A stretch of 64,000 nucleotides of DNA from Chrysogorgia sp. JL179-B06. Taxonomy: Eukaryota; Cnidaria; Anthozoa; Scleralcyonacea; Chrysogorgiidae. Location of the stretch: assembly GCA_035772405.1 (NCBI GenBank), contig JAYKKM010000042.1, positions 607,001 to 671,000 of the forward strand, given 5' to 3'. Below, piece by piece: positions 47,901 to 55,251 of this stretch (position 1 is its first letter; each line of letters starts with the position of its first letter). Position numbers and translations under genes: made by a program. A model generated the notes under the pieces. The model was not told the origin of the DNA. It worked only from the letters and a program-made list of their open reading frames with translations, and searched no databases.

Positions 47901-48994
47901 AGAGGAGTTGCACGATCTTCACAACGACTATCCTTTAGCCCCTGAGAGGATGAAAGTAAGTAGTGATATGTTGTCAAACTATTGTAAGACGATCCAAAAC
48001 AAGTTTAAGATATCTGTTGGAGAGGTTGCAAAACTTATACCTAACCTAAACGGTAAGAGTAAGTATGTCGTTCATTATAGAAACCTACAGTTGTACAAAA
48101 GTTTGGGAATGAAGGTTAAGAAGATACATAGAGTACTTCAGTTCGATCAGTCACCATGGCTCAAGCAATATATCGACTTTAACACAGTTAAGAGAACCCA
48201 AGCAAAGAATGACTTTGAGAAGGATTTCTTCAAGCTCATGAATAATAGTGTGTTTGGAAAGACTATGGAGAACCTACGAAAACGTGTGAACGTGGAGTTA
48301 GTAACAGACAAGGAAAAACTGAAGAAACTAACGTCAAAACCAACCTTTGTAAGCAGTAAGATATTTGACAATAACTTGGTAGCAGTTCACAAGATCAAAG
48401 AGACACTAACTCTAAATAGACCAGCATACGTGGGTATGTGTATTCTAGACCTATCGAAGACATTGATGTATGACTTCCACTACAATAACGTCAAAAAGGA
48501 GTATGGAAACAAAGCCAAACTACTATTCACGGATACGGACAGTCTAATGTATGAGATTGAGACGGAGGATGTGTACAAAGATATGTACGCTAACAAAGAA
48601 ATGTTCGACTTTAGTGGATATGATAAGTCATCTCCTTACTTCGACCTAACTAACAAGAAGGTTATTGGTAAAATGAAGGATGAGACATTAGGAGTCCCCA
48701 TCGTTGAATTCGTTGGTTTAAGGTCGAAAATGTATAGCTACATAAAGGAGGACTGCTAAAGGTATCAAGAAGAGTACCATTAGAAATAATATAAGGCACG
48801 ACAACTATAAAAGTGTCCTGACAAATGGTGAGCAAATGTCTCACATAATTAAAACTATTCGCAGCAAGAGCCACCAACTAGGAAGCTACGAAATAAATAA
48901 GATATCCTTAAGCTGCTTTGACGACAAGCGACATATACTACCAGACGGTGTGTCTAGCTATGCGTATGGACATTACAAAATAGTTCAGAACTAG
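44875..48994 (+). CDS. polB: Protein-primed DNA polymerase B (frameshift near the 3' end)
   Basis: First ATG at 44875, inside the terminal foldback; the frame is open to the stop at 48757-48759. Zinc-finger-like Cys/His near residue 520 (CRYCLQCF). Exonuclease motifs: YADFEA (D572), NLRGYDSHF (about 722), SDVLLLADVF (about 863). An endonuclease-VII-like Cys/His segment (CHICG to HCHITG) is at about 669-686. Polymerase motifs: A DANNLYGW (960), B NNSVFGKT (1123), C DTDS (1220). Catalytic residues are all present. At about 48751 the frame shifts by one: the conserved C-terminal tail continues from 48752 to a TAG at 48992-48994. Whether this is a lesion or recoding is open. The N-terminal ~330 residues look poorly conserved and Ser/Lys-rich. 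Such enzymes replicate linear DNA from a terminal protein. Confidence 0.9.
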
Positions 48995-49170
48995 CTGTTT
49001 AAATTCCTAAAATGTTTTTTAGTCTTGATGTGTTTATATTTAGATGTCACGTGGTATGACTGATCACATGTCTCACACACCCACTTGTGAGTTCTCATCC
49101 ACTCTTTGGTTTGAGCTCTGGATGCTATCAAAGCTTCTTCTTTGGTTTGGTAAATTTTTGGTCTTGCCAT
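48991..49170 (-). CDS. Small C2H2 zinc-finger protein (59 aa)
   Basis: Found by direct translation. It starts MARPKIYQTKEEALIAS and has one finger, CETCDQSYHVTSKYKHIKTK then KH. Small MARPKIY..TKEEA...-finger proteins of this kind occur in Polintons and some giant viruses (from memory), probably binding DNA or RNA; role unknown. Its ATG overlaps the stop of the upstream VLTF3-like gene as TAATG (plus 49168-49172). Its own stop on the minus strand is 48993-48991, sharing the palindrome CTAG with the frameshifted PolB stop on the plus strand. The precise packing at both ends supports this as a real gene. Confidence 0.75.
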   Translation of the reverse strand: MARPKIYQTKEEALIASRAQTKEWMRTHKWVCETCDQSYHVTSKYKHIKTKKHFRNLNS

Positions 49171-49796
49171 TATATATTACCATATATTTTATTTATCCAC
49201 TCGTTGTAGTATGGATCTCCTCTCCCATCCCAACCTAGATCCTTGTATACTACGCTATACAGGTTATACTCGAATCGTACCTTGACCTTACCAGATTTGA
49301 GGTCGTTAAGATTACCTCTCAACTTTATACCTCTTCTAGAGCATATTCTTATGACATAGAAAATATATTTCGATATGTTCTTAACAATCAGTTTGTTTCT
49401 TTTAAGAGACCACACTATCTCTATAAAATCACTGACAACTGTTGGTATGTCACTCTCGTTAACTAGTCCAGTCAACATTCTATCTAACCACTTACTGTAA
49501 CTATGAGCAGATTTATTGTACATCCAAATGTTAGGTACAAAGTTTCTCACACGTCCGTAGGTAGTCTCTCCACACTTTTTACAACTAAATACACCATCTT
49601 CGATTTGGGTTCTGTGGTTACTACACTCGTAACAGTACGTGGTGTCGTACCACTTTTTTGGTGTTGCGTCCTTACTTCCGTTCTTGATCTCGTCCAATGT
49701 GTACCCTAACGTAGCACCACTCCACTTTTTTGGTGTATCAATCTCATCCAATGTATACCCAGCATAGAACATTCTCATTGTACGTTCGTCAACCAT
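49170..49796 (-). CDS. VLTF3-like zinc-ribbon protein, candidate late transcription factor
   Basis: 208 residues. A zinc ribbon CYEC (C55, C58) and CKKC (C72, C75) is followed by a Tyr/Ser-rich stretch with SKWLDRMLTGLVNESDIPTV, then predicted helices (FIEIVWSLKRNKLIVKNISK). A four-Cys ribbon, then H/Y-x-x-x-WL, then IP and helices is the layout of poxvirus VLTF-3 (A2L-type) factors conserved in large DNA viruses. Match is by pattern only. Near the N-terminus YTLDEI...TPKKW occurs twice (14-25 and 32-49), a small internal duplication. The motif TATAGTATA lies 10 bases upstream of the ATG. It overlaps the zinc-finger gene by TAATG, so the two are probably co-expressed. Confidence 0.5.
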   Translation of the reverse strand: MVDERTMRMFYAGYTLDEIDTPKKWSGATLGYTLDEIKNGSKDATPKKWYDTTYCYECSNHRTQIEDGVFSCKKCGETTYGRVRNFVPNIWMYNKSAHSYSKWLDRMLTGLVNESDIPTVVSDFIEIVWSLKRNKLIVKNISKYIFYVIRICSRRGIKLRGNLNDLKSGKVKVRFEYNLYSVVYKDLGWDGRGDPYYNEWINKIYGNI

Positions 49797-49805
49797 CTAA
49801 GTTAC

Positions 49806-49814
49806 TATACTATA
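49806..49814 (-). promoter_or_regulatory. TATAGTATA motif
   Basis: Exact TATAGTATA on the minus strand 10 bases before the ATG at 49796. The same nine bases precede the gene at 51001. Confidence 0.5.
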
Positions 49815-49826
49815 TGTATCTTTAGA

Positions 49827-50018
49827 CTATAGTGTAGTAACTTTGTGGTTGTCGGTTAGTGTCTCCCACTCACACTTTATTGTTGTGACCTGTTTTAGAG
49901 CGTCTGATAGTAGTCGCTCCAACTCTTCTATCTGACGAGTTTGGTAAGAGAGTGTCTCTGTCAAGTTATGCTTTTTATCAAATTCCATAGCCATCTCCTT
50001 CAAAGTTTTAACGCTCAT
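49827..50018 (-). CDS. Small coiled-coil protein (63 aa)
   Basis: Largely helical heptads: LSYQTRQIEELERLLSDALK. No family recognised. Its ATG overlaps the stop of the upstream 138-residue membrane/coiled-coil gene as TAATG (plus 50016-50020), suggesting coupled expression. It may work with that protein through coiled coils, which is an inference from adjacency only. Confidence 0.6.
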   Translation of the reverse strand: MSVKTLKEMAMEFDKKHNLTETLSYQTRQIEELERLLSDALKQVTTIKCEWETLTDNHKVTTL

Positions 50019-50434
50019 TATAACACTCTATATATTAAGTAACCTAAAGGTAGTCCAACAACTCCAACGAATACCGTTTGGTATTCTTTCATCTCGTCTG
50101 AGGGTTTGTAATAGTCTGACAACTCAGGCTCTTTGCTAAATGTCTTACCATCATACTGTATCGTCAGTACTTGTCTTAGTTGATCCAGAGCGTGGTTCGT
50201 TTCGTTTATGTCTGCATTAGCATCTGACAGTTGTTGTCTTAATTCCTGAACTTTGTCTCTCTGACGAATCTCGTTCTCGTAGAACTTTTCTTTCGCTCTT
50301 GCAAGACTCTCCAGTGCTTTGTTGTGTCTCTTTATCTCTGTCTCGTAGCCTGTATGGTTTAGCTTGCTGAATATAAACCCAGCTCCTGCGAATGCTATAG
50401 CGTTGAACAAGCCACCCGCTATCACACTAGCCAT
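50018..50434 (-). CDS. Polinton-conserved membrane and coiled-coil protein (138 aa)
   Basis: Starts MASVIAGGLFNAIAFAGAGF, a Gly/Ala-rich hydrophobic segment, then FSKLNHTGYE and a long charged coiled coil (about residues 30-90). A segment ELSDYYKPSDEM and a C-terminal hydrophobic stretch (FVGVVGLPLGYLIYRVL) follow. I recall the same architecture, including SDYYxPSDxx(K/M), in coral and anemone Polintons, but no function is known. Likely a virion-membrane or minor structural protein. Next gene overlaps by TAATG. Confidence 0.7.
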   Translation of the reverse strand: MASVIAGGLFNAIAFAGAGFIFSKLNHTGYETEIKRHNKALESLARAKEKFYENEIRQRDKVQELRQQLSDANADINETNHALDQLRQVLTIQYDGKTFSKEPELSDYYKPSDEMKEYQTVFVGVVGLPLGYLIYRVL

Positions 50435-50450
50435 TATGTATTACGTTAGA

Positions 50451-50684
50451 TTATTTTGAGAACGGGTCAATAGGTAAGTATTTCTTGCTCTGCGCCCACT
50501 TAATGAGTAGCGTTGAAACGCCTACAGCAGTCGCTAACTTGAGGGTGCCCTTCACTGATTCAGGAGTGCCTAACGGTTCTTTTAGTACTTTCTTTGATGC
50601 CATGGACACGGCTACGGCTCCAGCAGTCACAAGGGCTGCGTCGTATAGCTCGTTCATCAGTTCTTTTCTGTCTATTGATGACAT
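50451..50684 (-). CDS. Small hydrophobic Polinton protein (77 aa)
   Basis: Two hydrophobic segments (AALVTAGAVAVSMASKKVL and LKLATAVGVSTLLIKWA), separated by KEPLGTPESVKG, and a polar tail YLPIDPF. Probably a two-pass membrane protein. Similar short proteins lie next to the 138-residue family in cnidarian Polintons as far as I recall. The upstream sequence CGTATAATAT directly abuts the ATG. Confidence 0.65.
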   Translation of the reverse strand: MSSIDRKELMNELYDAALVTAGAVAVSMASKKVLKEPLGTPESVKGTLKLATAVGVSTLLIKWAQSKKYLPIDPFSK

Positions 50685-50701
50685 ATATTATACGACATGT
50701 T

Positions 50702-51001
50702 TTAATCGAGGCTGTCGAGTTTACGTGATGGTTTTATAACAACGGTCTTAGGCTCTTCGGTTACTACTTGTTTGTCTTGACTAATCGTGTAATACAGCGA
50801 GCCAGCGGCTATTACCACTCCTATAGTGCCTATGATGTATCCGTAGTTAAAACTATCGTCCTCACTTACCACTCTCTCTCTCATTTTCCTCTCTTTGGCT
50901 GCTTTAGATATAGCAGCCAAGCGTTTGCCTGCCTCTACTCTCTTAGGGTCTTTAACCTTTGTTGTCGACGTTATAATAGGTACGGACTCACTGTCAGTCA
51001 T
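50702..51001 (-). CDS. Single-pass membrane protein with KDPKRVEAGKRLA motif (99 aa)
   Basis: N-terminal polar region with VKDPKRVEAGKRLAAISKAA, a basic helix I associate with a recurring Polinton family. One transmembrane segment (YGYIIGTIGVVIAAGSLYYT) and a short tail follow. The basic helix may bind DNA or lie along a membrane; function unknown. TATAGTATA ends three bases before the ATG. Confidence 0.65.
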   Translation of the reverse strand: MTDSESVPIITSTTKVKDPKRVEAGKRLAAISKAAKERKMRERVVSEDDSFNYGYIIGTIGVVIAAGSLYYTISQDKQVVTEEPKTVVIKPSRKLDSLD

Positions 51002-51003
51002 CT

Positions 51004-51012
51004 TATACTATA
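51004..51012 (-). promoter_or_regulatory. TATAGTATA motif
   Basis: Exact TATAGTATA on the minus strand, ending three bases upstream of the ATG at 51001. It is the second exact copy of the motif found before the VLTF3-like gene. Confidence 0.5.
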
Positions 51013-51059
51013 CGTGGTGTCTTGTTACAGATGACCTCACAGTCGTCTCACAGGTCGTC

Positions 51060-51851
51060 TCACAGATATAGTATTCGGTGAAAGTATTTTTGGTGATTAG
51101 ACAGTGTGGTTTCACTCTTAAATCTCCTATTGCAGTACTCACACAGAACTCTAGAGTCTGTCATATATGTCTCTATGAAATGTATTATCTCATGTTGGTC
51201 TGAGGATAGTAACGTGTTATACCCTTGTGATCTTAGTCTCCTTAATATCCTAATCTGGTTATTCCTAATAATCCCATTACCTTTCGGTGTTTTGAACTCT
51301 ATAGCAAAACCATTGTATCTCTTGTGTAGTTGTGGAACTATCAAATCTGGTTGTCCACCACTATAACCTTTCTTCCACCCATCTATTCTTTTAGTAGATG
51401 TGTCTTGGTACTCTCCCAACCCTGGGATGACTATTGTTGGGTGGTACTCTCTAATGTACTTCACAATGTCGTAGTGTAAATCTGTCTCATTCATTATTGA
51501 TAACTGGTTACATTGCGTGTACTGACCCGTCTTTCTAATAGACGGTAGGACTTCTGTGAATACCCATTTTTTAAACTTCTTGGCTGACTCCAATTTAGAC
51601 GAGAATATTAGTCTGTACACACCTGGCTCATTTATTTGCCAAACCATACTTTTGACCAACACACCGTTTTGGGACGTTGATGTTTGGACCTTTACTTTCT
51701 CATCGTCTGCCACATGGTCTGTTATAGCCTTACCTGGTCTCTTGTATCCTAAGATCTCGGCTACCTCTTTTCCGTAGAACCAAATATTGTCTCCATCTTT
51801 TACAGCAGTGACTGACATGTCGTTATTTCTAAATATTTTAGTGATACTCAT
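51060..51851 (-). CDS. BRO-N / PD-(D/E)XK nuclease / C2H2 finger fusion
   Basis: 263 residues from the ATG at 51851. Residues 1-110 form a BRO-N domain: IWFYGKEVAEILGYKRP, ITDHV, INEPGVYRLIFSSKLESAKK and FKKWVFTEVLPSIRKTG. Residues 155-215 hold a PD-(D/E)XK nuclease signature: GGQPDL (D169) and then AIEFKTPKGNG (E185, K187), VRR-NUC-like. A C2H2 finger closes the protein (C237, C240, H253, H258). BRO-N is known from baculovirus, phage and giant-virus DNA-binding proteins. The combination suggests a sequence-guided nuclease for replication, recombination or competition with other DNA; this is inference. TACAGTATA lies just upstream. In copy 2 only the first ~58 residues survive. Confidence 0.8.
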   Translation of the reverse strand: MSITKIFRNNDMSVTAVKDGDNIWFYGKEVAEILGYKRPGKAITDHVADDEKVKVQTSTSQNGVLVKSMVWQINEPGVYRLIFSSKLESAKKFKKWVFTEVLPSIRKTGQYTQCNQLSIMNETDLHYDIVKYIREYHPTIVIPGLGEYQDTSTKRIDGWKKGYSGGQPDLIVPQLHKRYNGFAIEFKTPKGNGIIRNNQIRILRRLRSQGYNTLLSSDQHEIIHFIETYMTDSRVLCEYCNRRFKSETTLSNHQKYFHRILYL

Positions 51852-51855
51852 CACC

Positions 51856-51864
51856 TATACTGTA
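51856..51864 (-). promoter_or_regulatory. TACAGTATA motif
   Basis: One-base variant of TATAGTATA on the minus strand, four bases before the BRO-N ATG at 51851; also kept in copy 2 near 59190. Confidence 0.4.
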
Positions 51865-52096
51865 CCACATGTTTTATTTTTGTGTTTAAATAGTAGTCAT
51901 CTTGAGAAAGTAACCACTTAATAGCACGAACGCGTGATCTGACCAAGGTCCCATTTTGGGACCTTGGTCAAAGTGACCCTTCTATCGATCATAAACATAC
52001 TATCAGTAGGGGGTCACATGTAGTGTCTTAATATTTTACTACTATTTGTACGCTGTTAGGACATCTTAATTGTAGTCTTCAAGGTATCAGTTATTT
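51865..52096. other. Polinton intergenic region with hairpin
   Basis: The longest non-coding gap of the element, about 240 bases between BRO-N and the 177-residue gene. It is kept intact in copy 2 (59196-59427). Holds a strong hairpin described separately; otherwise no ORF. Confidence 0.7.
51940..51970. promoter_or_regulatory. 14-base perfect hairpin
   Basis: TGACCAAGGTCCCA, loop TTT, TGGGACCTTGGTCA. GC-rich arms in AT-rich surroundings, placed downstream of the 177-residue gene and upstream of BRO-N on the minus strand. Could act in RNA 3'-end formation, as an origin or as a protein-binding site; the sequence does not decide. Identical at 59271-59301 in copy 2. Confidence 0.6.
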
Positions 52097-52630
52097 TTAA
52101 GAAAAGCTGACATCCTGTTTTAGAGGGTCGGAATCGGACCCCCCTTGTGTCTCGTATACTTTATTATACCTTTTCACCATTCCGTTGATTGGTGGGCATA
52201 AGTCAGTCACATTATCGTCCAACACTTTAACGTCTGATAGAAACGTTGACTCATTGTAAGGGATACCTCTAAGATACGATCTTAGTTGTGTCAGTATCTT
52301 TTTGTAGCTAGTGTACGCAAACTTGCAATGCTCCACTCTACTCGTCAGGTTGGATTTAGCCAAGTATCCTTGGATGATAACACCAGGACCACTAATACAA
52401 GCAATGATTAGAGGGTTAGCGGTTACCGACCCAGCTACAATCCCTACTGTCGTTAACCCTATGCTAGTCATGTTTAGCGATAGTTTAATTTTCTTCAACC
52501 TCTTGTATTTCCATTTGTAACAGGCTTCTAGTTTGTGGTAGTACGCGTACAATCGTTTGAGCTCTAGAACCTCTTCCTCTGACATATCCTTCGATATGTG
52601 ATTGAAAACAACAACTGACTTCTTCCTCAT
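52097..52630 (-). CDS. Polinton-conserved membrane protein (177 aa)
   Basis: An N-terminal helical part (MSEEEVLELKRLYAYYHKLE) is followed by a Gly-rich hydrophobic hairpin (LNMTSIGLTTVGIVAGSVTA, NPLIIACISGPGVIIQGYLA). Then come CKFAYTSYKKILTQLRSYLR and FLSDVKVLDDNVTDLCP. Two membrane segments are likely. I recall this family, with its CKFAYT.Y...L..LRS.LRG core, from cnidarian Polintons, without known function. The gene starts six bases after the stop of the fibre-like gene, so the two are probably expressed together. Confidence 0.7.
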   Translation of the reverse strand: MRKKSVVVFNHISKDMSEEEVLELKRLYAYYHKLEACYKWKYKRLKKIKLSLNMTSIGLTTVGIVAGSVTANPLIIACISGPGVIIQGYLAKSNLTSRVEHCKFAYTSYKKILTQLRSYLRGIPYNESTFLSDVKVLDDNVTDLCPPINGMVKRYNKVYETQGGSDSDPLKQDVSFS

Positions 52631-52635
52631 ATATC

Positions 52636-53583
52636 TTAGCTCACATCATATTCCTTCATCATATCTTTACCAACTAATATTATGTCTCGGCTCGCCATGT
52701 AACCAGAGACAATCCTCACACCGTAGAACTCTATCAAAGACGGGTACTTATAGGGTGCGAGTGGTATTTTTGGTCGATGCACTCCAAAGATCGTTACGTA
52801 AGGAGACCCTATCTCTTCGTAATTAGCTGTGAAGTCTGAGTCTGTTGATCTTATGTTGTTCACCTTAACGTAGGAGTTACCCATCCGCCAATGTATTGAT
52901 ATCATATGTCTCTTGGTGGTGTCTATGTTATTTGGGATTGTACACGTGTACTCCTTTGTTGGAGAGCCACCACCATATGATAATTTATTACCTCCTTTGT
53001 ATCCTATGTATTTGTCCCACGACCCATCATCGTTTGAGATGATCGCCTCCCAATCTTTCGTAGAAACCCTCATGGCTAACCTCACTACCATAAAAACAGA
53101 TATGTCGCAGTATTGCATACGTGGACAGTTAAAATGCATTCCAGCTTCAAGTGGAATTGGAGTTAATTCAGGGGATAGGAAGCTATGACCATTGTTAACA
53201 CCAATAATAGGACCATACGTTGGATCGTATTGCACTAACATGTTCGTTTTATCTCTAATGGTTTTCACTTTATTTGTTCCACTGTGGTACTCCACCATAC
53301 TCACAGCGTGCTTTGTGACGTTAAAATCAAATAGAACGTTATAGGACTGCGTTCTAAAGTATTGCGATAAGTATACGGACTCTAACACTTTTTTACTGAT
53401 AGCATCCAAATCATCTTCTGGATCTGCTATGTTTTTGATTGCCCTGAACGCCATATCTATATCTCCAGACATCCTCCCACCGCTCACGCTTAATTTAGGG
53501 TCACTGTCTAGATGTCTCTTCGCTCTTCTTAATATTTTGTCTCTCTCGTAGTCTCTGTCCTCAAATCCGTAACTTAGACTCAT
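52636..53583 (-). CDS. Fibre-like protein with phage-tail-type N-terminus and lectin-like fold
   Basis: About 315 residues from the ATG at 53583 (MSLSYGFEDRD). An earlier in-frame ATG at 53598 would overlap the upstream gene. Residues 30-70 read LSVSGGRMSGDIDMAFRAIK, NIADPEDDLDAISKK, the pattern of phage tail-fibre N-termini (GGxMSGDIDM...I..L.DP...DA..K.YV). The rest alternates short beta-like segments, with MISIHWRMGNSYVKVNN and FYGVRIVSGYMASRDI, consistent with a concanavalin/laminin-G-type jelly roll. This suggests a virion-surface attachment protein, but only by analogy. The second copy has a frameshift in this N-terminal part. Confidence 0.6.
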   Translation of the reverse strand: MSLSYGFEDRDYERDKILRRAKRHLDSDPKLSVSGGRMSGDIDMAFRAIKNIADPEDDLDAISKKVLESVYLSQYFRTQSYNVLFDFNVTKHAVSMVEYHSGTNKVKTIRDKTNMLVQYDPTYGPIIGVNNGHSFLSPELTPIPLEAGMHFNCPRMQYCDISVFMVVRLAMRVSTKDWEAIISNDDGSWDKYIGYKGGNKLSYGGGSPTKEYTCTIPNNIDTTKRHMISIHWRMGNSYVKVNNIRSTDSDFTANYEEIGSPYVTIFGVHRPKIPLAPYKYPSLIEFYGVRIVSGYMASRDIILVGKDMMKEYDVS

Positions 53584-53587
53584 TATG

Positions 53588-55234
53588 TTATAACACATAT
53601 TTACTTACTAAATAGCCAGACACAGCCGAAACCACTAGAACTAGCCCCAACTCTGTCGTGTTGTCACCTGGTGTCACTTCTAGACGACGTTCTTGATGTG
53701 TCACCTTTGGTTTGTCAAGTGTCTCCAGATGCTCTCCACCTTCCTGGTGTGCCACGTTTGATGTCACCAGACGATTCGTCACCTTTGGTTTGTCGAGTGT
53801 CTCCAGATGCTCTCCACCTTCTTGGTGTACTTTCTTGACCTCCGTCGTTTTTGTGTAGTTTAACCCACTGTTTACTCCAAACTTCATACTCTGTGTAGCA
53901 GTCTTTAGCAGGTTGTTGTACCCAGCGATCTTGTTCTTGAGGATTACCACGTTACTTGGCATTAGCCACGTAGACGGTGACAGCGCAAGATTTTGGACAA
54001 CGTTGGTGTCTCTAATCGACTTGTTCATGTTGAGAATCCACGTTGACACGTCGTAGTTTATAACACTATCCTCCACCAGCTTTCGAAACTCTTGTTGAGT
54101 CTCTAGACTACCTGCGGAACCACCAACAATTGATACACGTGTCCTCGCTTGTGTACCAAGTGTGGAGTAAACAAAGGCTTCTATAGACTGATTTAGGTAT
54201 TGTCGTCCAATGTTGGTAAAACCATTCGACACCAGAGGAACGTATCGTTTGTAGTCGTTCTTAACGTCGTTAATCGTGAAGACTCTCTCCTCACCTGTTG
54301 TACCATCAGCAAGGACTTTACCCTGGTAGTAATGTTTTCTAGGAATCTTGTCTGTCTTACCATACAATTCTCCAGCGTCAAACTCTCTACTTATCGATCT
54401 CATACTCTCACCACCTTCCATCCTTCTGAGAAGTCTCCTAACAGTAAAGTACAGATGAAACCTCATCACACTTGTGATAACAGGGTGGACTTCTTGCGAG
54501 GGTGACAAGTGTTGTAACGACACTCCACAACAGAAACTTGCACAATACGTTGCAAACACAACCCTATAGTAGCTCTCGTTGTCGTCCCACTTTGACTTTG
54601 TCTTTGACGTGGTGATTTGTAGTATTGGTAACTTTGAGAGGAAGTAGCTCTTTTGATTAACGAAGACTCTAAAGTTATTCACTGGGTAGTTCAACACGTT
54701 TTCCGTTGGATAACCATCCCAAAGTCCCCAGTGGTTCTTACGACCTTTTGATAGTGGTTGGATAGTTCCACCAGAGAGCCATATTTTTGGAAACTTGTCG
54801 TCGTGACTAGACTTGTTGTTGTGTAACCAAACCCACATACTCTTGTCGTTTTTGAAGGTATCACTAGTTATGTTCGTGCTTATGATGTCGTTGTTTCTAA
54901 AATATATGTCAACGCCATTAACCTCACCGTCTTGTGAGACAGTTGGATCGAACTCGAACTTGTTCAGAGTGATGTGAGGGTATTTTTTGACTAGATTCAG
55001 CTTAGCTACGCGTATGGCATTAGCTATCTCTTCCTGGTCAGGTATCATTGGTTTGTTTATCGTTAGATACTTAGTATACTCCGGATTACTCTTAAACCTA
55101 CTCGAGTCTATCGAAACGTCACCAATATTAGTTTTCGTCACGAAGAATATATGCATATGCATATTGTCGTCAACGTCAAGAAAAAACCTATTCTTGTCAG
55201 CATAAGGATACTTTATTTTGAACGCATCCATCAT
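53588..55234 (-). CDS. Large Polinton-conserved protein, candidate structural (548 aa)
   Basis: I recognise the family, not the function. Its core has FATYCASFCCGVSLQHLS, VMRFHLYFTVRRLLRRM, SNGFTNIGRQYLNQSIEAFV and LGTQARTRVSIVGGS, all recurrent in coral/anemone Polintons as I recall. Near the C-terminus a 17-residue stretch HQEGGEHLETLDKPKVT occurs twice, 33 residues apart, and a transmembrane segment ends the protein (LGLVLVVSAVSGYLVSKYVL). Being the longest non-enzymatic gene and placed between fibre-like and penton-like genes, it could be a capsid protein. It does not show the usual Polinton major-capsid motifs I know. It starts with two ATGs at 55234 and 55231, only 17 bases from a divergent gene. 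Confidence 0.65.
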   Translation of the reverse strand: MMDAFKIKYPYADKNRFFLDVDDNMHMHIFFVTKTNIGDVSIDSSRFKSNPEYTKYLTINKPMIPDQEEIANAIRVAKLNLVKKYPHITLNKFEFDPTVSQDGEVNGVDIYFRNNDIISTNITSDTFKNDKSMWVWLHNNKSSHDDKFPKIWLSGGTIQPLSKGRKNHWGLWDGYPTENVLNYPVNNFRVFVNQKSYFLSKLPILQITTSKTKSKWDDNESYYRVVFATYCASFCCGVSLQHLSPSQEVHPVITSVMRFHLYFTVRRLLRRMEGGESMRSISREFDAGELYGKTDKIPRKHYYQGKVLADGTTGEERVFTINDVKNDYKRYVPLVSNGFTNIGRQYLNQSIEAFVYSTLGTQARTRVSIVGGSAGSLETQQEFRKLVEDSVINYDVSTWILNMNKSIRDTNVVQNLALSPSTWLMPSNVVILKNKIAGYNNLLKTATQSMKFGVNSGLNYTKTTEVKKVHQEGGEHLETLDKPKVTNRLVTSNVAHQEGGEHLETLDKPKVTHQERRLEVTPGDNTTELGLVLVVSAVSGYLVSKYVL

Positions 55235-55251
55235 AACATACCGTACGTTAT
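55235..55251. promoter_or_regulatory. 17-base divergent start-to-start gap
   Basis: AACATACCGTACGTTAT separates two oppositely directed start codons. It centres on CGTACG and is nearly palindromic. Both transcripts must begin within this gap or inside the other gene. Identical in copy 2 (62567-62583). Confidence 0.6.
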
